A stretch of 9,693 bases of DNA from an uncultured Synechococcus sp. (GTDB lineage: Bacteria; Cyanobacteriota; Cyanobacteriia; PCC-6307; Cyanobiaceae), in NCBI GenBank assembly GCA_913050105.1, contig CAJWZN010000046.1, forward strand, positions 1 to 9,693, read 5' to 3'. Below, in pieces: positions 1-6,909 of this stretch (position 1 is the first letter of the stretch; every line of letters starts with the position of its first letter). The position numbers and the translations under genes are program-made. The notes below the pieces were generated by a model that did no database searches, was not told the origin of the DNA, and saw only the letters and a list, made by a program, of their open reading frames with translations.

Positions 1-242
1 AGGCCTTGTTCGATCTGGTGAAACTCCCGCTCTTCACGGCTGAGATCGAGACCCACCAGAAGTCCTTCCTGTAGAGCGTCTTCAAAGGGTGGGGTCAGTG
101 GAGGCTTCGCATCCAGCAGAAGTGCCGCGATACCAACCGCCGTTGCGTGCCATCGGAATCGATCGGTCATGCCGATGTCCGGTTCATTCAACGCCTCCTC
201 GAGCAGGCTGTTGATGGTGAGGTTTGTGCTGGACATGTTCAT
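1..242 (-). CDS. Hypothetical protein, N-terminal part (3' end beyond window)
   Basis: The minus strand has an open frame from about 242 to the left edge with no stop, giving some 80 residues. The product begins MNMSSTNLTINSLLEEALNE and continues with an acidic, leucine-rich, probably helical sequence (segments ATAVGIAALLLDAKPP and GLDLSREEREFHQ). There is no signal peptide, membrane segment or motif I can assign. Three in-frame ATGs lie 6 nt apart (first bases at 248, 242 and 236) and none has a clear Shine-Dalgarno sequence, so the exact start is uncertain by two codons either way. The gene is divergent from the glycosyltransferase, with roughly 65 nt between them. Codon use and GC look like the neighbours. 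I do not recognise the family, so no function is assigned. That it is a real gene is likely, because it stays open to the edge and reads as sensible protein. Confidence 0.6.
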   Translation of the reverse strand, partial: MNMSSTNLTINSLLEEALNEPDIGMTDRFRWHATAVGIAALLLDAKPPLTPPFEDALQEGLLVGLDLSREEREFHQIEQG

Positions 243-313
243 CAGCATCGTGTTCTGCCGATGAAGTCGCAATTTTCTGAGAGGGTTTGTAGCGTTAAGC
301 GTTGATACGACTC

Positions 314-1543
314 ATGGCGCAAGAGATGCAGGGCCTTCCACGGCGCGTTGCTCTTGCGCACGAATGGTTCACGCCGCGGTCCACCGGCGGAGCCGAACTG
401 GTGGTGCAGGCCATTGATTCCCTTTTGCGTGAGCAGGGAATCGAGCCCCAGCTGGCCGCGCTGGTGGATGGTGAGTCAACTCGGCCAGGCAGCTGGCTTT
501 ACGGCAGGGAGGTTCGTACCAGCCCCATCCAGAAGCTGCCCTGGGGTGTCAGCCATGTGCAGCAGTACCTCCCGTTGTTGCCGATGGCGATTGAACAGAT
601 CGACGTGGGTGATGCTGAGCTGGTGATCAGCAGCAGCCACCTCGTGGCCAAGGGGGTCCTCACCTCACCCGATCAGTTGCATCTGAGCTATGTGCACACT
701 CCTGTGCGTTACGCCTGGGATCAGATGCACGCCTACCTGGAGCGTTCCGCATTGGCCCGTCGTGGCCTGGGGCCGCTGATCCGTTGGCAGCTTCACGTCC
801 TGCGGCAATGGGATCAGCTCAGTGCCCAGAGGGTGGATGTTCTTCTGGCCAATTCACGCTTCACAGCCCGGAGAATCCGCAAGGTCTGGGGGCGATCAGC
901 GGAGGTGTTGCACCCTCCTGTGGCGGTGGAGCGATTTCGCTGGGATGCCCCACGGGACGACGTGTATCTCTGCCTGTGCAGGCTTGTTCCTTACAAACGA
1001 GTTGATCTTGTGGTTGAGGCGTTCAATCGTCTCGGACTGCCGTTGTTGGTGGTGGGAGATGGCCCGGAACGTCGCAGGCTGGAGGCGATGGCTGGACCCA
1101 CAGTCACGTTGTTGGGGAGTCAGTCGCAGCAGCAGGTGGAACTGTTGTTGTCTCGCTGTCGGGCTTACGTCTATGCGGGTGTTGAGGATTTCGGGATCGC
1201 ACCAGTGGAGGCAATGGCGGCGGGAGCGCCGGTGATCGGTCTCGGTCGCGGAGGTCTCTTGGACACGGTGCGTTGTGCAGCATCCGGAGTTGACGATGCC
1301 ACCGGAGTGCTGTTCCCGGATCAAACGGTGACGTCGTTGGTTGAGGCTGTTCGCTGGTTCGAACAACGCCGGTTGTGGTGTGAGCTTGATCCAGCGGTTC
1401 TGCGCCAGTGGGCGGAACGGTTCAGGCCCCAGGCTTTCGCTGAACGGTTTCAAACCACCCTCAACCGTGTCTGGAGCGAGCACCAGAAACTCTGTGCCGT
1501 TGCTGCGAGTGACCCTGGAAAGATGCCTGAACTGCGGCTTTGA
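314..1543 (+). CDS. Glycosyltransferase, GT4-type (GT-B fold)
   Basis: This is a probable retaining glycosyltransferase that moves a sugar from a nucleotide-sugar donor to a growing glycan, probably a surface polysaccharide. The product is about 409 residues, normal for GT4 enzymes. The N-terminal Rossmann half starts with RVALAHEWF followed by STGGAELV, the usual glycine-containing acceptor-side loop. A HTPVRYAWD motif follows near residue 128. The C-terminal half shows the donor-site signatures: CRLVPYKRVDLVVEAF, VVGDGPER, and EDFGIAPVEAMAAGAPVIG, whose two glutamates form the EX7E motif (about residues 291 and 299). No membrane helix is visible, so it is cytosolic or peripheral. An in-frame TTG at 302 and ATGs at 314 and 326 are all possible starts; none has a good ribosome binding site and I chose the 314 ATG. 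The sugar transferase gene follows after 31 nt, suggesting co-transcription. Donor and acceptor cannot be read from the sequence. Confidence 0.85.
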   Translation: MAQEMQGLPRRVALAHEWFTPRSTGGAELVVQAIDSLLREQGIEPQLAALVDGESTRPGSWLYGREVRTSPIQKLPWGVSHVQQYLPLLPMAIEQIDVGDAELVISSSHLVAKGVLTSPDQLHLSYVHTPVRYAWDQMHAYLERSALARRGLGPLIRWQLHVLRQWDQLSAQRVDVLLANSRFTARRIRKVWGRSAEVLHPPVAVERFRWDAPRDDVYLCLCRLVPYKRVDLVVEAFNRLGLPLLVVGDGPERRRLEAMAGPTVTLLGSQSQQQVELLLSRCRAYVYAGVEDFGIAPVEAMAAGAPVIGLGRGGLLDTVRCAASGVDDATGVLFPDQTVTSLVEAVRWFEQRRLWCELDPAVLRQWAERFRPQAFAERFQTTLNRVWSEHQKLCAVAASDPGKMPELRL

Positions 1544-1574
1544 CGTTGAGTGTGATGAGTCCAGGAATGAGCCT

Positions 1575-2333
1575 TTGACCGTGGCCTCCCGGCCCTCCCT
1601 GCGCCAGACGGCGGATCTTGCCCTTGGCCGGGGCTCTTATCGCCCCCATCTGGCGGTGATTTCAGCTCCTCCATCAACGCTTCCAGCCGGAACGCTGATT
1701 GGTCAACAGAGTCGTGTTGGTCGGGTGCTCAAGCGAAGTGGAGACATCACATTTTCCCTGGCGTTACTGAGTCTCGGATCGCCGGTGTTGCTGTTGCTGG
1801 CTCTGCTGGTGAAGCTGAGTTCACCGGGACCCGTGTTCTATGTGCAGCGCAGAGTCGGACGGGGCTATCAGCGTTTTGGCTGCATCAAGTTCCGAACCAT
1901 GCGTCCTGACGCTGACGCGGTGCTCGCAAAGGTCCTGCAGGACAGCCCTGATCTTCGGGCTGAATTCGAGCGCGATTTCAAGCTCAAGCGTGACCCTCGG
2001 ATCACACCCATCGGTCGTTTCCTGCGGCGTTCAAGTCTGGATGAACTGCCCCAGTTCCTCAATGTTCTGCGCGGCGAGATGAGCGTGGTGGGCCCCCGCC
2101 CGATCGTGGATAAGGAACTGAACCGGTATGGCCCATATATGGATGAAGTGGCTGCGGTGCGTCCTGGTCTCACGGGTCTCTGGCAGGTCAGCGGACGCAA
2201 CAACCTCAGTTACAAGAAACGGGTGAAGCTCGATCTTGCCTATGCCCGTGGACGTTCGTTCTCCCTTGACCTGGCGATCATCCTGCGAACATTCGGGGTG
2301 TTGCTCCTTCCGATGGACCGGGGCGCTTACTAG
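1575..2333 (+). CDS. Polyprenyl-phosphate sugar-phosphate transferase (WbaP/ExoY/PglC-type)
   Basis: This monotopic phosphoglycosyl transferase would move a sugar-1-phosphate from a nucleotide sugar to undecaprenyl phosphate at the inner membrane, starting a polysaccharide repeat unit. From the TTG start the product has 252 residues. A proline/serine-rich leader of about 50 residues precedes a hydrophobic segment (about 59-79), followed by SPGP (83-86), KFRTM (105-109), SLDELPQFLNVLRGEMS with the catalytic Asp-Glu pair (D156, E157), VVGPRP (171-176) and RPGLTGLWQVSGRN (196-209). This order is diagnostic of the family. The extra N-terminal membrane helices of full-length WbaP are absent, so it is the short ExoY/PglC form. 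The frame is open further upstream into the glycosyltransferase gene (GTG at 1509, GTG at 1581). TTG 1575 is preferred because AGGA at 1563-1566 sits 8 nt before it. The sugar is unknown. Its stop codon TAG overlaps the stop of the convergent cobD gene. Confidence 0.88.
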   Translation: MTVASRPSLRQTADLALGRGSYRPHLAVISAPPSTLPAGTLIGQQSRVGRVLKRSGDITFSLALLSLGSPVLLLLALLVKLSSPGPVFYVQRRVGRGYQRFGCIKFRTMRPDADAVLAKVLQDSPDLRAEFERDFKLKRDPRITPIGRFLRRSSLDELPQFLNVLRGEMSVVGPRPIVDKELNRYGPYMDEVAAVRPGLTGLWQVSGRNNLSYKKRVKLDLAYARGRSFSLDLAIILRTFGVLLLPMDRGAY

Positions 2334-3322
2334 CCCAGAACCAACAGGATCATCATCCACAGCCCCTGCAGATACAGATTGAGTCGGAGAATTCTTTCGA
2401 CGGACGTTTTCGTTGCAGGCGGTTGATCAGCTGCCAGAACAGGTTTTTCGATCCAGCCCCGGCTGTAGCGGTTTCGGCCCCCCAGTCGGACCCCAGCGCA
2501 ATGGGCGTAGATCGCCTCAGAACGTCCGGCATTGGGTGATGGATCTGATGCACCATCTCGTTCTGCTGCGAGCACCAGACTCCACCACTGACACCAGGGG
2601 CGGCTGACGAGTGGAAGCGTCGCCATCACCAGCCTGCACGGCAGCCAGGTCAGTGCATCATCCAGCCGAGCTCCGGCTGTTCCCAGCCAGCGCAGCCGGC
2701 CTTCCCTGTAGCCCAACATTGAATCGAGGGTGCTGCTGGCCTTGAAGGCCCAGGCCAACGCCAGGGGACCAGGGGCCGCGCTGTTCAGCGACCACAGAAA
2801 GCAACCTGCGGCCATCCAGGCCAGCGGCGCAAAAATGCCATCGACAGCATTCTCTGAAGCCGTTTCCGCACAGGCCCTGATGATTCCCGCTGCATCGAGC
2901 TGATGAACATCACGGCCAACAATTCGGCTCAGGCGTTCGCGTGCCGATGTCAGTTCGTTTGCTGCGTTTGGCGGCAAAGCCTTGAGCACAGCCATCACGC
3001 TTTGCCGCAGGCTTCGACCTGCAAGAGCACTGGCAAGGGCAATCACCAGTAACGGCCACCCCAGATGGGGCGCCTGCTGCGTCAATCGCTCCACGAACCA
3101 CCCAGCCAGTGCAGTGCCGCTGATCAGGATCAGAGTGATCAACAGGCCTGCAAGTTGCAGCTGAGGGGGGCGTTCACCTGCCCAGGATTCCAGCCGTGCT
3201 CGCAGCGTCTGGATCCACCAGCCCATCACGACAACCGGATGGGGCAACCACAGGGGATCTCCAATCAGCCAGTCCAGCCCCACGGCGGCGACAACCGCCA
3301 GAACCGAGGGCTGGATCGTCAA
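2330..3322 (-). CDS. cobD: Adenosylcobinamide-phosphate synthase (CobD/CbiB), cobalamin pathway
   Basis: This integral membrane enzyme attaches the aminopropanol arm to adenosylcobyric acid to give adenosylcobinamide (phosphate), a late step of corrinoid synthesis. In cyanobacteria the final product is generally pseudocobalamin (family knowledge). The 330-residue product has the family landmarks in order: DWLIGDP (17-23) with HP shortly after, SENAVDGIFAPL (156-167), KASSTLDSMLGYR (194-206), ARLDDALTWLP (218-228), SPNAGRSEA (262-270) and GVRLGG (277-282). Hydrophobic segments near residues 56-75, 88-100, 163-180 and at the C-terminus fit a multi-pass protein. The start is a TTG (complement of CAA at 3320-3322), only 4 nt after the ilvC stop, so translation is probably coupled to ilvC. 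The first residues, MTIQPSVLAV, match the usual short lead-in to the GDP motif. No cobalamin riboswitch could fit between the two genes. The TAG stop overlaps that of the sugar transferase gene. Confidence 0.92.
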   Translation of the reverse strand: MTIQPSVLAVVAAVGLDWLIGDPLWLPHPVVVMGWWIQTLRARLESWAGERPPQLQLAGLLITLILISGTALAGWFVERLTQQAPHLGWPLLVIALASALAGRSLRQSVMAVLKALPPNAANELTSARERLSRIVGRDVHQLDAAGIIRACAETASENAVDGIFAPLAWMAAGCFLWSLNSAAPGPLALAWAFKASSTLDSMLGYREGRLRWLGTAGARLDDALTWLPCRLVMATLPLVSRPWCQWWSLVLAAERDGASDPSPNAGRSEAIYAHCAGVRLGGRNRYSRGWIEKPVLAADQPPATKTSVERILRLNLYLQGLWMMILLVLG

Positions 3323-3326
3323 TGGA

Positions 3327-4322
3327 TCAAGCGTCCTTCAACCAGCTGAACATGGAGCGAAGGCCCTTGCCCACCTTTTCGATTGGATGCTGCGAGTCAC
3401 GGTCCCGCACCTTCTTCATTTCGGGCTTGCCGGCTTCGCATTCGGCCACAAAATTCTTGGCGAAGGTGCCGTCCTGGATATCAGCCAGAACGCGCTTCAT
3501 CTCAGCTTTGGTTTCTGCGGTGATCACCCGAGGACCACTCACGTAGTCACCGTATTCAGCGGTGTTGGAGATGGAGTCGCGCATTGAGGTGAGGCCGCCT
3601 TTCACCATCAGATCCACGATCAGCTTCACCTCATGCATGCATTCGAAGTAGGCCAGCTCTGGCTGGTAGCCGGCTTCCACCAGGGTCTCGAAACCTGCCT
3701 TCACCAGTTCGGAAAGACCACCACAGAGCACAGCCTGCTCGCCGAACAGATCGGTTTCGGTTTCTTCCTTGAAATTGGTTTCAAGGATGCCGGCTCGGGT
3801 GCCGCCGATGCCTTTCGCATAGGCCATTGCCAGGCCGCGGGCATTGCCTGAGGCGTCCTGTTCGATGGCGAAGAGCGCAGGCACGCCCTGACCGTTCTGG
3901 TACTCCCAACGCACTGTGTGACCCGGTCCCTTGGGAGCGATCATCACGACATCCACATCAGCAGGGGGCTTGATCAGCTCAAAGCGGATGTTGAAGCCGT
4001 GGGCAAAGCTCAGCACCTTGCCGGCGCTCAGGTGGGGAGCGATCTCTTTCTGGTAAACGTCCTTCTGGAATTCATCGGGCAGCAACACCATGATCCAGTC
4101 CGCTTTGGCGGAGGCGTCGGCGACGCTGAGAACTTCGAGACCATCGGCCTTGGCCTTGTCCGTTGAACGGCTTCCTTCATAAAGACCAACCACCACGTTC
4201 ACGCCACTGTCCTTGAGGTTCAGAGCGTGGGCATGGCCTTGGGAGCCATAACCGATGATCGCCACGGTCTTGCCGTTCAGCAGACCGAGATCGGCGTCGG
4301 AGTCGTAGAAGAGCTGTGCCAT
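3327..4322 (-). CDS. ilvC: Ketol-acid reductoisomerase, class I (branched-chain amino acid synthesis)
   Basis: IlvC converts 2-acetolactate or 2-aceto-2-hydroxybutyrate to the dihydroxy acids leading to valine, leucine and isoleucine, using Mg2+ and NAD(P)H. At 331 residues it has the short class I length. The nucleotide-binding loop GYGSQGHAHALNL starts at residue 24. The cofactor-specificity loop includes S51, R52 and S53 (YEGSRST); these polar and basic residues suit NADPH (inference). The catalytic His is H108 in SFAHGF. Metal and substrate ligands expected for class I are all present: D191 and E195 (TDLFGEQ), E227 and E231 (FECMHEV) and S252. The C-terminal knotted domain is complete and ends FSWLKDA. 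The ATG at 4322 gives the canonical MAQLFYDSDADL start, though no Shine-Dalgarno is visible. The 60-nt gap after clpP3 is the widest in this gene run and could hold a promoter; I see no clear leader peptide or NtcA site there. Confidence 0.97.
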   Translation of the reverse strand: MAQLFYDSDADLGLLNGKTVAIIGYGSQGHAHALNLKDSGVNVVVGLYEGSRSTDKAKADGLEVLSVADASAKADWIMVLLPDEFQKDVYQKEIAPHLSAGKVLSFAHGFNIRFELIKPPADVDVVMIAPKGPGHTVRWEYQNGQGVPALFAIEQDASGNARGLAMAYAKGIGGTRAGILETNFKEETETDLFGEQAVLCGGLSELVKAGFETLVEAGYQPELAYFECMHEVKLIVDLMVKGGLTSMRDSISNTAEYGDYVSGPRVITAETKAEMKRVLADIQDGTFAKNFVAECEAGKPEMKKVRDRDSQHPIEKVGKGLRSMFSWLKDA

Positions 4323-4382
4323 CCGGAGGCGGGCTTGCGGAGCGTGCGATGAACGAGCTTACGCAGCGGCCGCACCTCGTCT

Positions 4383-4985
4383 TCAGGCTTCGCTGGGGTG
4401 GGCGATCACGCGGTCGATCAGGCCGTACTGCTTGGCTTCCTCAGCGCTGAGGAAGTAGTCGCGGTCAGTGTCCTTTTCGATCTTCTCGAAGCTCTGGCCG
4501 CTCATGCCTGCGAGGGAGCGGTTGAGCATCTCTTTCATGCGCAGTATCTCGCGTGCTTCGATTTCGATATCACTTGCCTGCCGTCGGCTGGTGCCGCCGA
4601 GGGGCTGGTGAATCATGATTCGACTGTGAGGCAGAGCCACGCGTTTGCCCTTGGTGCCAGCGGCCAGCAGGAAAGCGCCCATCGAGGCTGCAAGCCCAAC
4701 GCAGATGGTCACCACTTCACTTTTGACGTACTGAATGGTGTCGTAGATCGCGAGGCCAGCGGTGACAGACCCTCCGGGGGAGTTGATATACAGATAGATC
4801 GGTTTGCTGCTGTCATCGGCGTCGAGATAGAGCATCTGAGCAACGAGGCTGTTGGCGATGCCGTCATTGACTTCTGAGCCGAGAAACAGGATCCGCTCTA
4901 CCCCTAATCGGGTGTAAATATCGACCCAGCGCTCCATCTGGCTGCCGGGCAGGCGGTAGGGAACGCTGGGAGTACCGATCGGCAT
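4383..4985 (-). CDS. clpP3: ATP-dependent Clp protease, catalytic subunit ClpP (ClpP3-type)
   Basis: This is the active serine peptidase subunit of a cytosolic Clp protease, working with a Hsp100 chaperone. The 200-residue product carries the complete triad: S101 in GLAASMGAF, H126 in IMIHQPLGG and D176 in EKDTDRDYFLS (the second Asp of that motif matches the catalytic Asp of E. coli ClpP by spacing). INSPGGSVTAGLAIYDT is the usual substrate-binding strand. The N-terminus is short, starting MPIGTPSVPYR, with no long propeptide. A one-residue insertion relative to E. coli ClpP lies in GGTSRRQASD after the His. The gene follows clpR by 40 nt on the same strand. In Synechococcus elongatus the same pair, clpP3 and clpR, is co-transcribed and forms a mixed ring with ClpC (established for that species), so the ClpP3 label rests on this pairing. 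ClpP family membership is certain; the paralogue number is an inference. Confidence 0.93.
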   Translation of the reverse strand: MPIGTPSVPYRLPGSQMERWVDIYTRLGVERILFLGSEVNDGIANSLVAQMLYLDADDSSKPIYLYINSPGGSVTAGLAIYDTIQYVKSEVVTICVGLAASMGAFLLAAGTKGKRVALPHSRIMIHQPLGGTSRRQASDIEIEAREILRMKEMLNRSLAGMSGQSFEKIEKDTDRDYFLSAEEAKQYGLIDRVIAHPSEA

Positions 4986-5025
4986 GGATTTGGCGGAATG
5001 AAGAGAGTGCTGTAACTGGAAGGGA

Positions 5026-5694
5026 TCAGGAGGCGTTGCCGCCTGGGAGGTCTTTGCGGCTGCTCAGGACACGATCAATCAAGCCGTACTCAACGGCTTG
5101 CTCCGGTGTGAGGTAGCTCATCCTGTCGGAATCCTGACTCAACTCCTGCACTGAGCGGCCGGTGTTGCTGGAGAGAATCTCCAACATGGCTTGCTTGTTG
5201 TGCAGAACTTCCTTGGCGCGAATCTGAATGTCCGTTGCCTGGCCCTGAGCACCGCTGCGGGGCTGGTGCAGAACAATGGATGAATTGGGAAGAGAAGCTC
5301 GCTGTCCCTTGGTGCCGGCCGAAAGAATCACGGCTGCAGTGCCCATGGCCTGGCCGATGCAGATGGTGTGCACGGGAGGCTTGACGTAGCGGAGGGTGTC
5401 GCAGATGGCAAAGGCTTCAGTCTCAAAACCGATGGCATCACCCGAGTACCAACTGGTTCCGGTGGAGTTGATGTAGAAGTAAATCGGTTTGTCTGGGTTG
5501 TCGAATTCCAGATAAAGCAGCTGAGCAATGATCAGCTCAGTCACGTCGATGCCCATCTGACGCTTGGCGTCGTCATCGGAAAAAAGAGGCAATCCGAGAT
5601 AGACAATTCGCTCTTTCAGCAGGAGCGAAGGAAGGTCGGGGGGCGGGGTCCGCATTACGGAGCTATCGCCGTAATAGGGGGCAGACGTCGTCAT
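5026..5694 (-). CDS. clpR: ClpR, degenerate Clp protease subunit
   Basis: This ClpP paralogue should be a structural, non-proteolytic partner in the ClpP3/R core. The 222-residue product aligns over its length with ClpP3 downstream, but the catalytic Ser is replaced by Gly (G118 in CIGQAMGTAAVIL) and the catalytic Asp by Met (M192 in QDSDRMSYLTPEQA). The His is kept (H143 in IVLHQPRSG). It also has the insertion typical of ClpR-type proteins, about 9 residues, between INSTGTSWYSGD and AFAICDTLRYV, where active ClpP has a continuous INSPGG strand. The N-terminal extension (MTTSAPYYGD to TPPPDLP) is longer than in ClpP3. ATG 5694 has only a weak GGAA upstream. It starts 31 nt after the PIN-TRAM stop and is followed 40 nt later by clpP3, all on one strand. 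The ClpR assignment is strong because both the Ser loss and the insertion are seen. Confidence 0.92.
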   Translation of the reverse strand: MTTSAPYYGDSSVMRTPPPDLPSLLLKERIVYLGLPLFSDDDAKRQMGIDVTELIIAQLLYLEFDNPDKPIYFYINSTGTSWYSGDAIGFETEAFAICDTLRYVKPPVHTICIGQAMGTAAVILSAGTKGQRASLPNSSIVLHQPRSGAQGQATDIQIRAKEVLHNKQAMLEILSSNTGRSVQELSQDSDRMSYLTPEQAVEYGLIDRVLSSRKDLPGGNAS

Positions 5695-5725
5695 CTTCCG
5701 CGCATCGACTCAGGGTGGCAGGAGC

Positions 5726-6871
5726 CTAGCGGGGGCCTTCTGACTTGGAGCTGTTCGCCTTGGACGGTTTGCCCTTGCTCTTGATTTTGGATCCTGCGGC
5801 TGCGGTACCGGTTCCAAGACGAGCGAACACCATGCGACCCGTCGGCGTCTGCAGGGCACCGGTGACCACAACAGATTTGCGCTGGCCGATCAACGGCTTG
5901 GCATCGTTGACGACCACCATTGTTCCGTCTTCGAGGTAGCCAACTCCCTGGCTCTGCTCCTTCCCTTCCCGCACGATCTTGAGACTGAGCTCGTCCCCTG
6001 GTTGAACCTCGGGTCGTAATGCGATCACCAATTCACTCAGGTTCATCACCTTCAGCTCTTTCACCTGGGCCACCTGGGCCAGGTTGAAGTCTGCGGTCAC
6101 CAGGGTTCCGCCGGTGTCTTCAGCAAGCTGCAGCAGTCGGTCATCCGTGCCGTTGCCGTCATACCGGGTGCTGTTGATCACAAGCCTGCGTCCGTAAGTT
6201 TCGCGAAGCTCCCGGAGGAGCTTGAGCCCACGGCGACCTTTTGCGCGCTTCTCGATGTTGGTTGAGTCGGACAGCTGCTGCATTTCGGTGATCACCGACT
6301 CCGCAACGATCACCTGCCCCTCGAGCAGACCACAGGCCAGCATTCCCCGAACACGGCCATCGATGATCACGCTTGTATCGAGAATCTTGGCTGTGGCTGG
6401 TGTCAACACCCCATCGGCCACCAGCAACGCTTCGCTGCTGGCCGGATTCAACAGTCGGAGCAGCGTGCGGCCATGCACCTCGGCCAGATTGCTGCCGAGG
6501 ATTCCGAAGAACACATTGCTCACCACCGCCAGCAGTGGTTTCAGCAGGACAATGCCACCGGCGAACGGCAGCAGCAGCACCGGTAGGAGCAACAGATTCG
6601 CCACCAGCAGGCCGAGGATCAACCCCAGGGCACGGCTTACGAGCAGGTCGGTGGGCATCGTGCGCACCTGCTGCATCAGCCTCACGCGGATCCGCTGGAA
6701 GGCGAGCCCGGCCACGAGCCCTGTGCCTCCGCCTGCAGCTGTGAGAATCAGTCTGAGCTGTTCCGCGTCGGTGTCTGGCTTGACCAGCTGTTCGGGAAGC
6801 AGGTGGATGCCGAGCCAACCGGCGGCAGCACCGGACCCAACAAACAGCAACAGGATGAGCAGATCCACCAT
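5726..6871 (-). CDS. Membrane-anchored PIN and TRAM domain protein (YacL-like putative RNase)
   Basis: The 381-residue product joins a membrane region, a PIN nuclease domain and a TRAM domain. Hydrophobic segments lie at about residues 3-22, 43-58, 80-103 and 104-126. The PIN domain follows, with acidic metal ligands D165 in ILDTSVIIDGR, E196 in VITEMQQL, D243/D244 in NGTDDRLLQLA and D261 in VTADFNLAQVA. Residues about 285-350 form a TRAM-type beta domain (PGDELSLKIVREG, GVGYLEDGTMVVV, QTPTGRMVFARL), which binds RNA in other proteins. A lysine/serine-rich tail ends the protein. This layout matches the YacL family of Gram-positives and cyanobacteria; ribonuclease activity is inferred from the intact acidic residues, and the target RNA is unknown. 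The ATG at 6871 gives a hydrophobic start (MVDLLILLLFVG) and lacks a clear Shine-Dalgarno. The gene heads the leftward run with clpR 31 nt downstream, and faces hemW across 38 nt. Confidence 0.88.
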   Translation of the reverse strand: MVDLLILLLFVGSGAAAGWLGIHLLPEQLVKPDTDAEQLRLILTAAGGGTGLVAGLAFQRIRVRLMQQVRTMPTDLLVSRALGLILGLLVANLLLLPVLLLPFAGGIVLLKPLLAVVSNVFFGILGSNLAEVHGRTLLRLLNPASSEALLVADGVLTPATAKILDTSVIIDGRVRGMLACGLLEGQVIVAESVITEMQQLSDSTNIEKRAKGRRGLKLLRELRETYGRRLVINSTRYDGNGTDDRLLQLAEDTGGTLVTADFNLAQVAQVKELKVMNLSELVIALRPEVQPGDELSLKIVREGKEQSQGVGYLEDGTMVVVNDAKPLIGQRKSVVVTGALQTPTGRMVFARLGTGTAAAGSKIKSKGKPSKANSSKSEGPR

Positions 6872-6909
6872 GGGTTCAGGTTTGGCAGCTCAATCCAGGT
6901 GTGCGCAGC

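Noticed and set aside
249..313. Divergent promoter between the left-edge gene and the glycosyltransferase
   Set aside because: A promoter is expected here, but TAGCGT at 290-295 and similar AT-richer bits are too far from consensus to call.
896..1483. Minus-strand open frame of 195 codons inside the glycosyltransferase gene
   Set aside because: It is antisense to a clear GT4 coding region and encodes an Arg/His/Gln-rich sequence with no motif; typical of a high-GC shadow frame.
1341..1574. Upstream extension of the sugar transferase frame
   Set aside because: It would overlap the glycosyltransferase gene by up to 200 nt, and the added residues have no family similarity; AGGA with proper spacing supports TTG 1575.
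3323..3326. Cobalamin riboswitch before cobD
   Set aside because: Only 4 nt separate cobD from ilvC, so there is no room for one.
4323..4382. Regulatory leader or attenuator before ilvC
   Set aside because: The 60-nt gap has a GCGGCCGC palindrome and some GC-rich complementarity, but no branched-chain-codon leader peptide, T-run terminator or convincing promoter.
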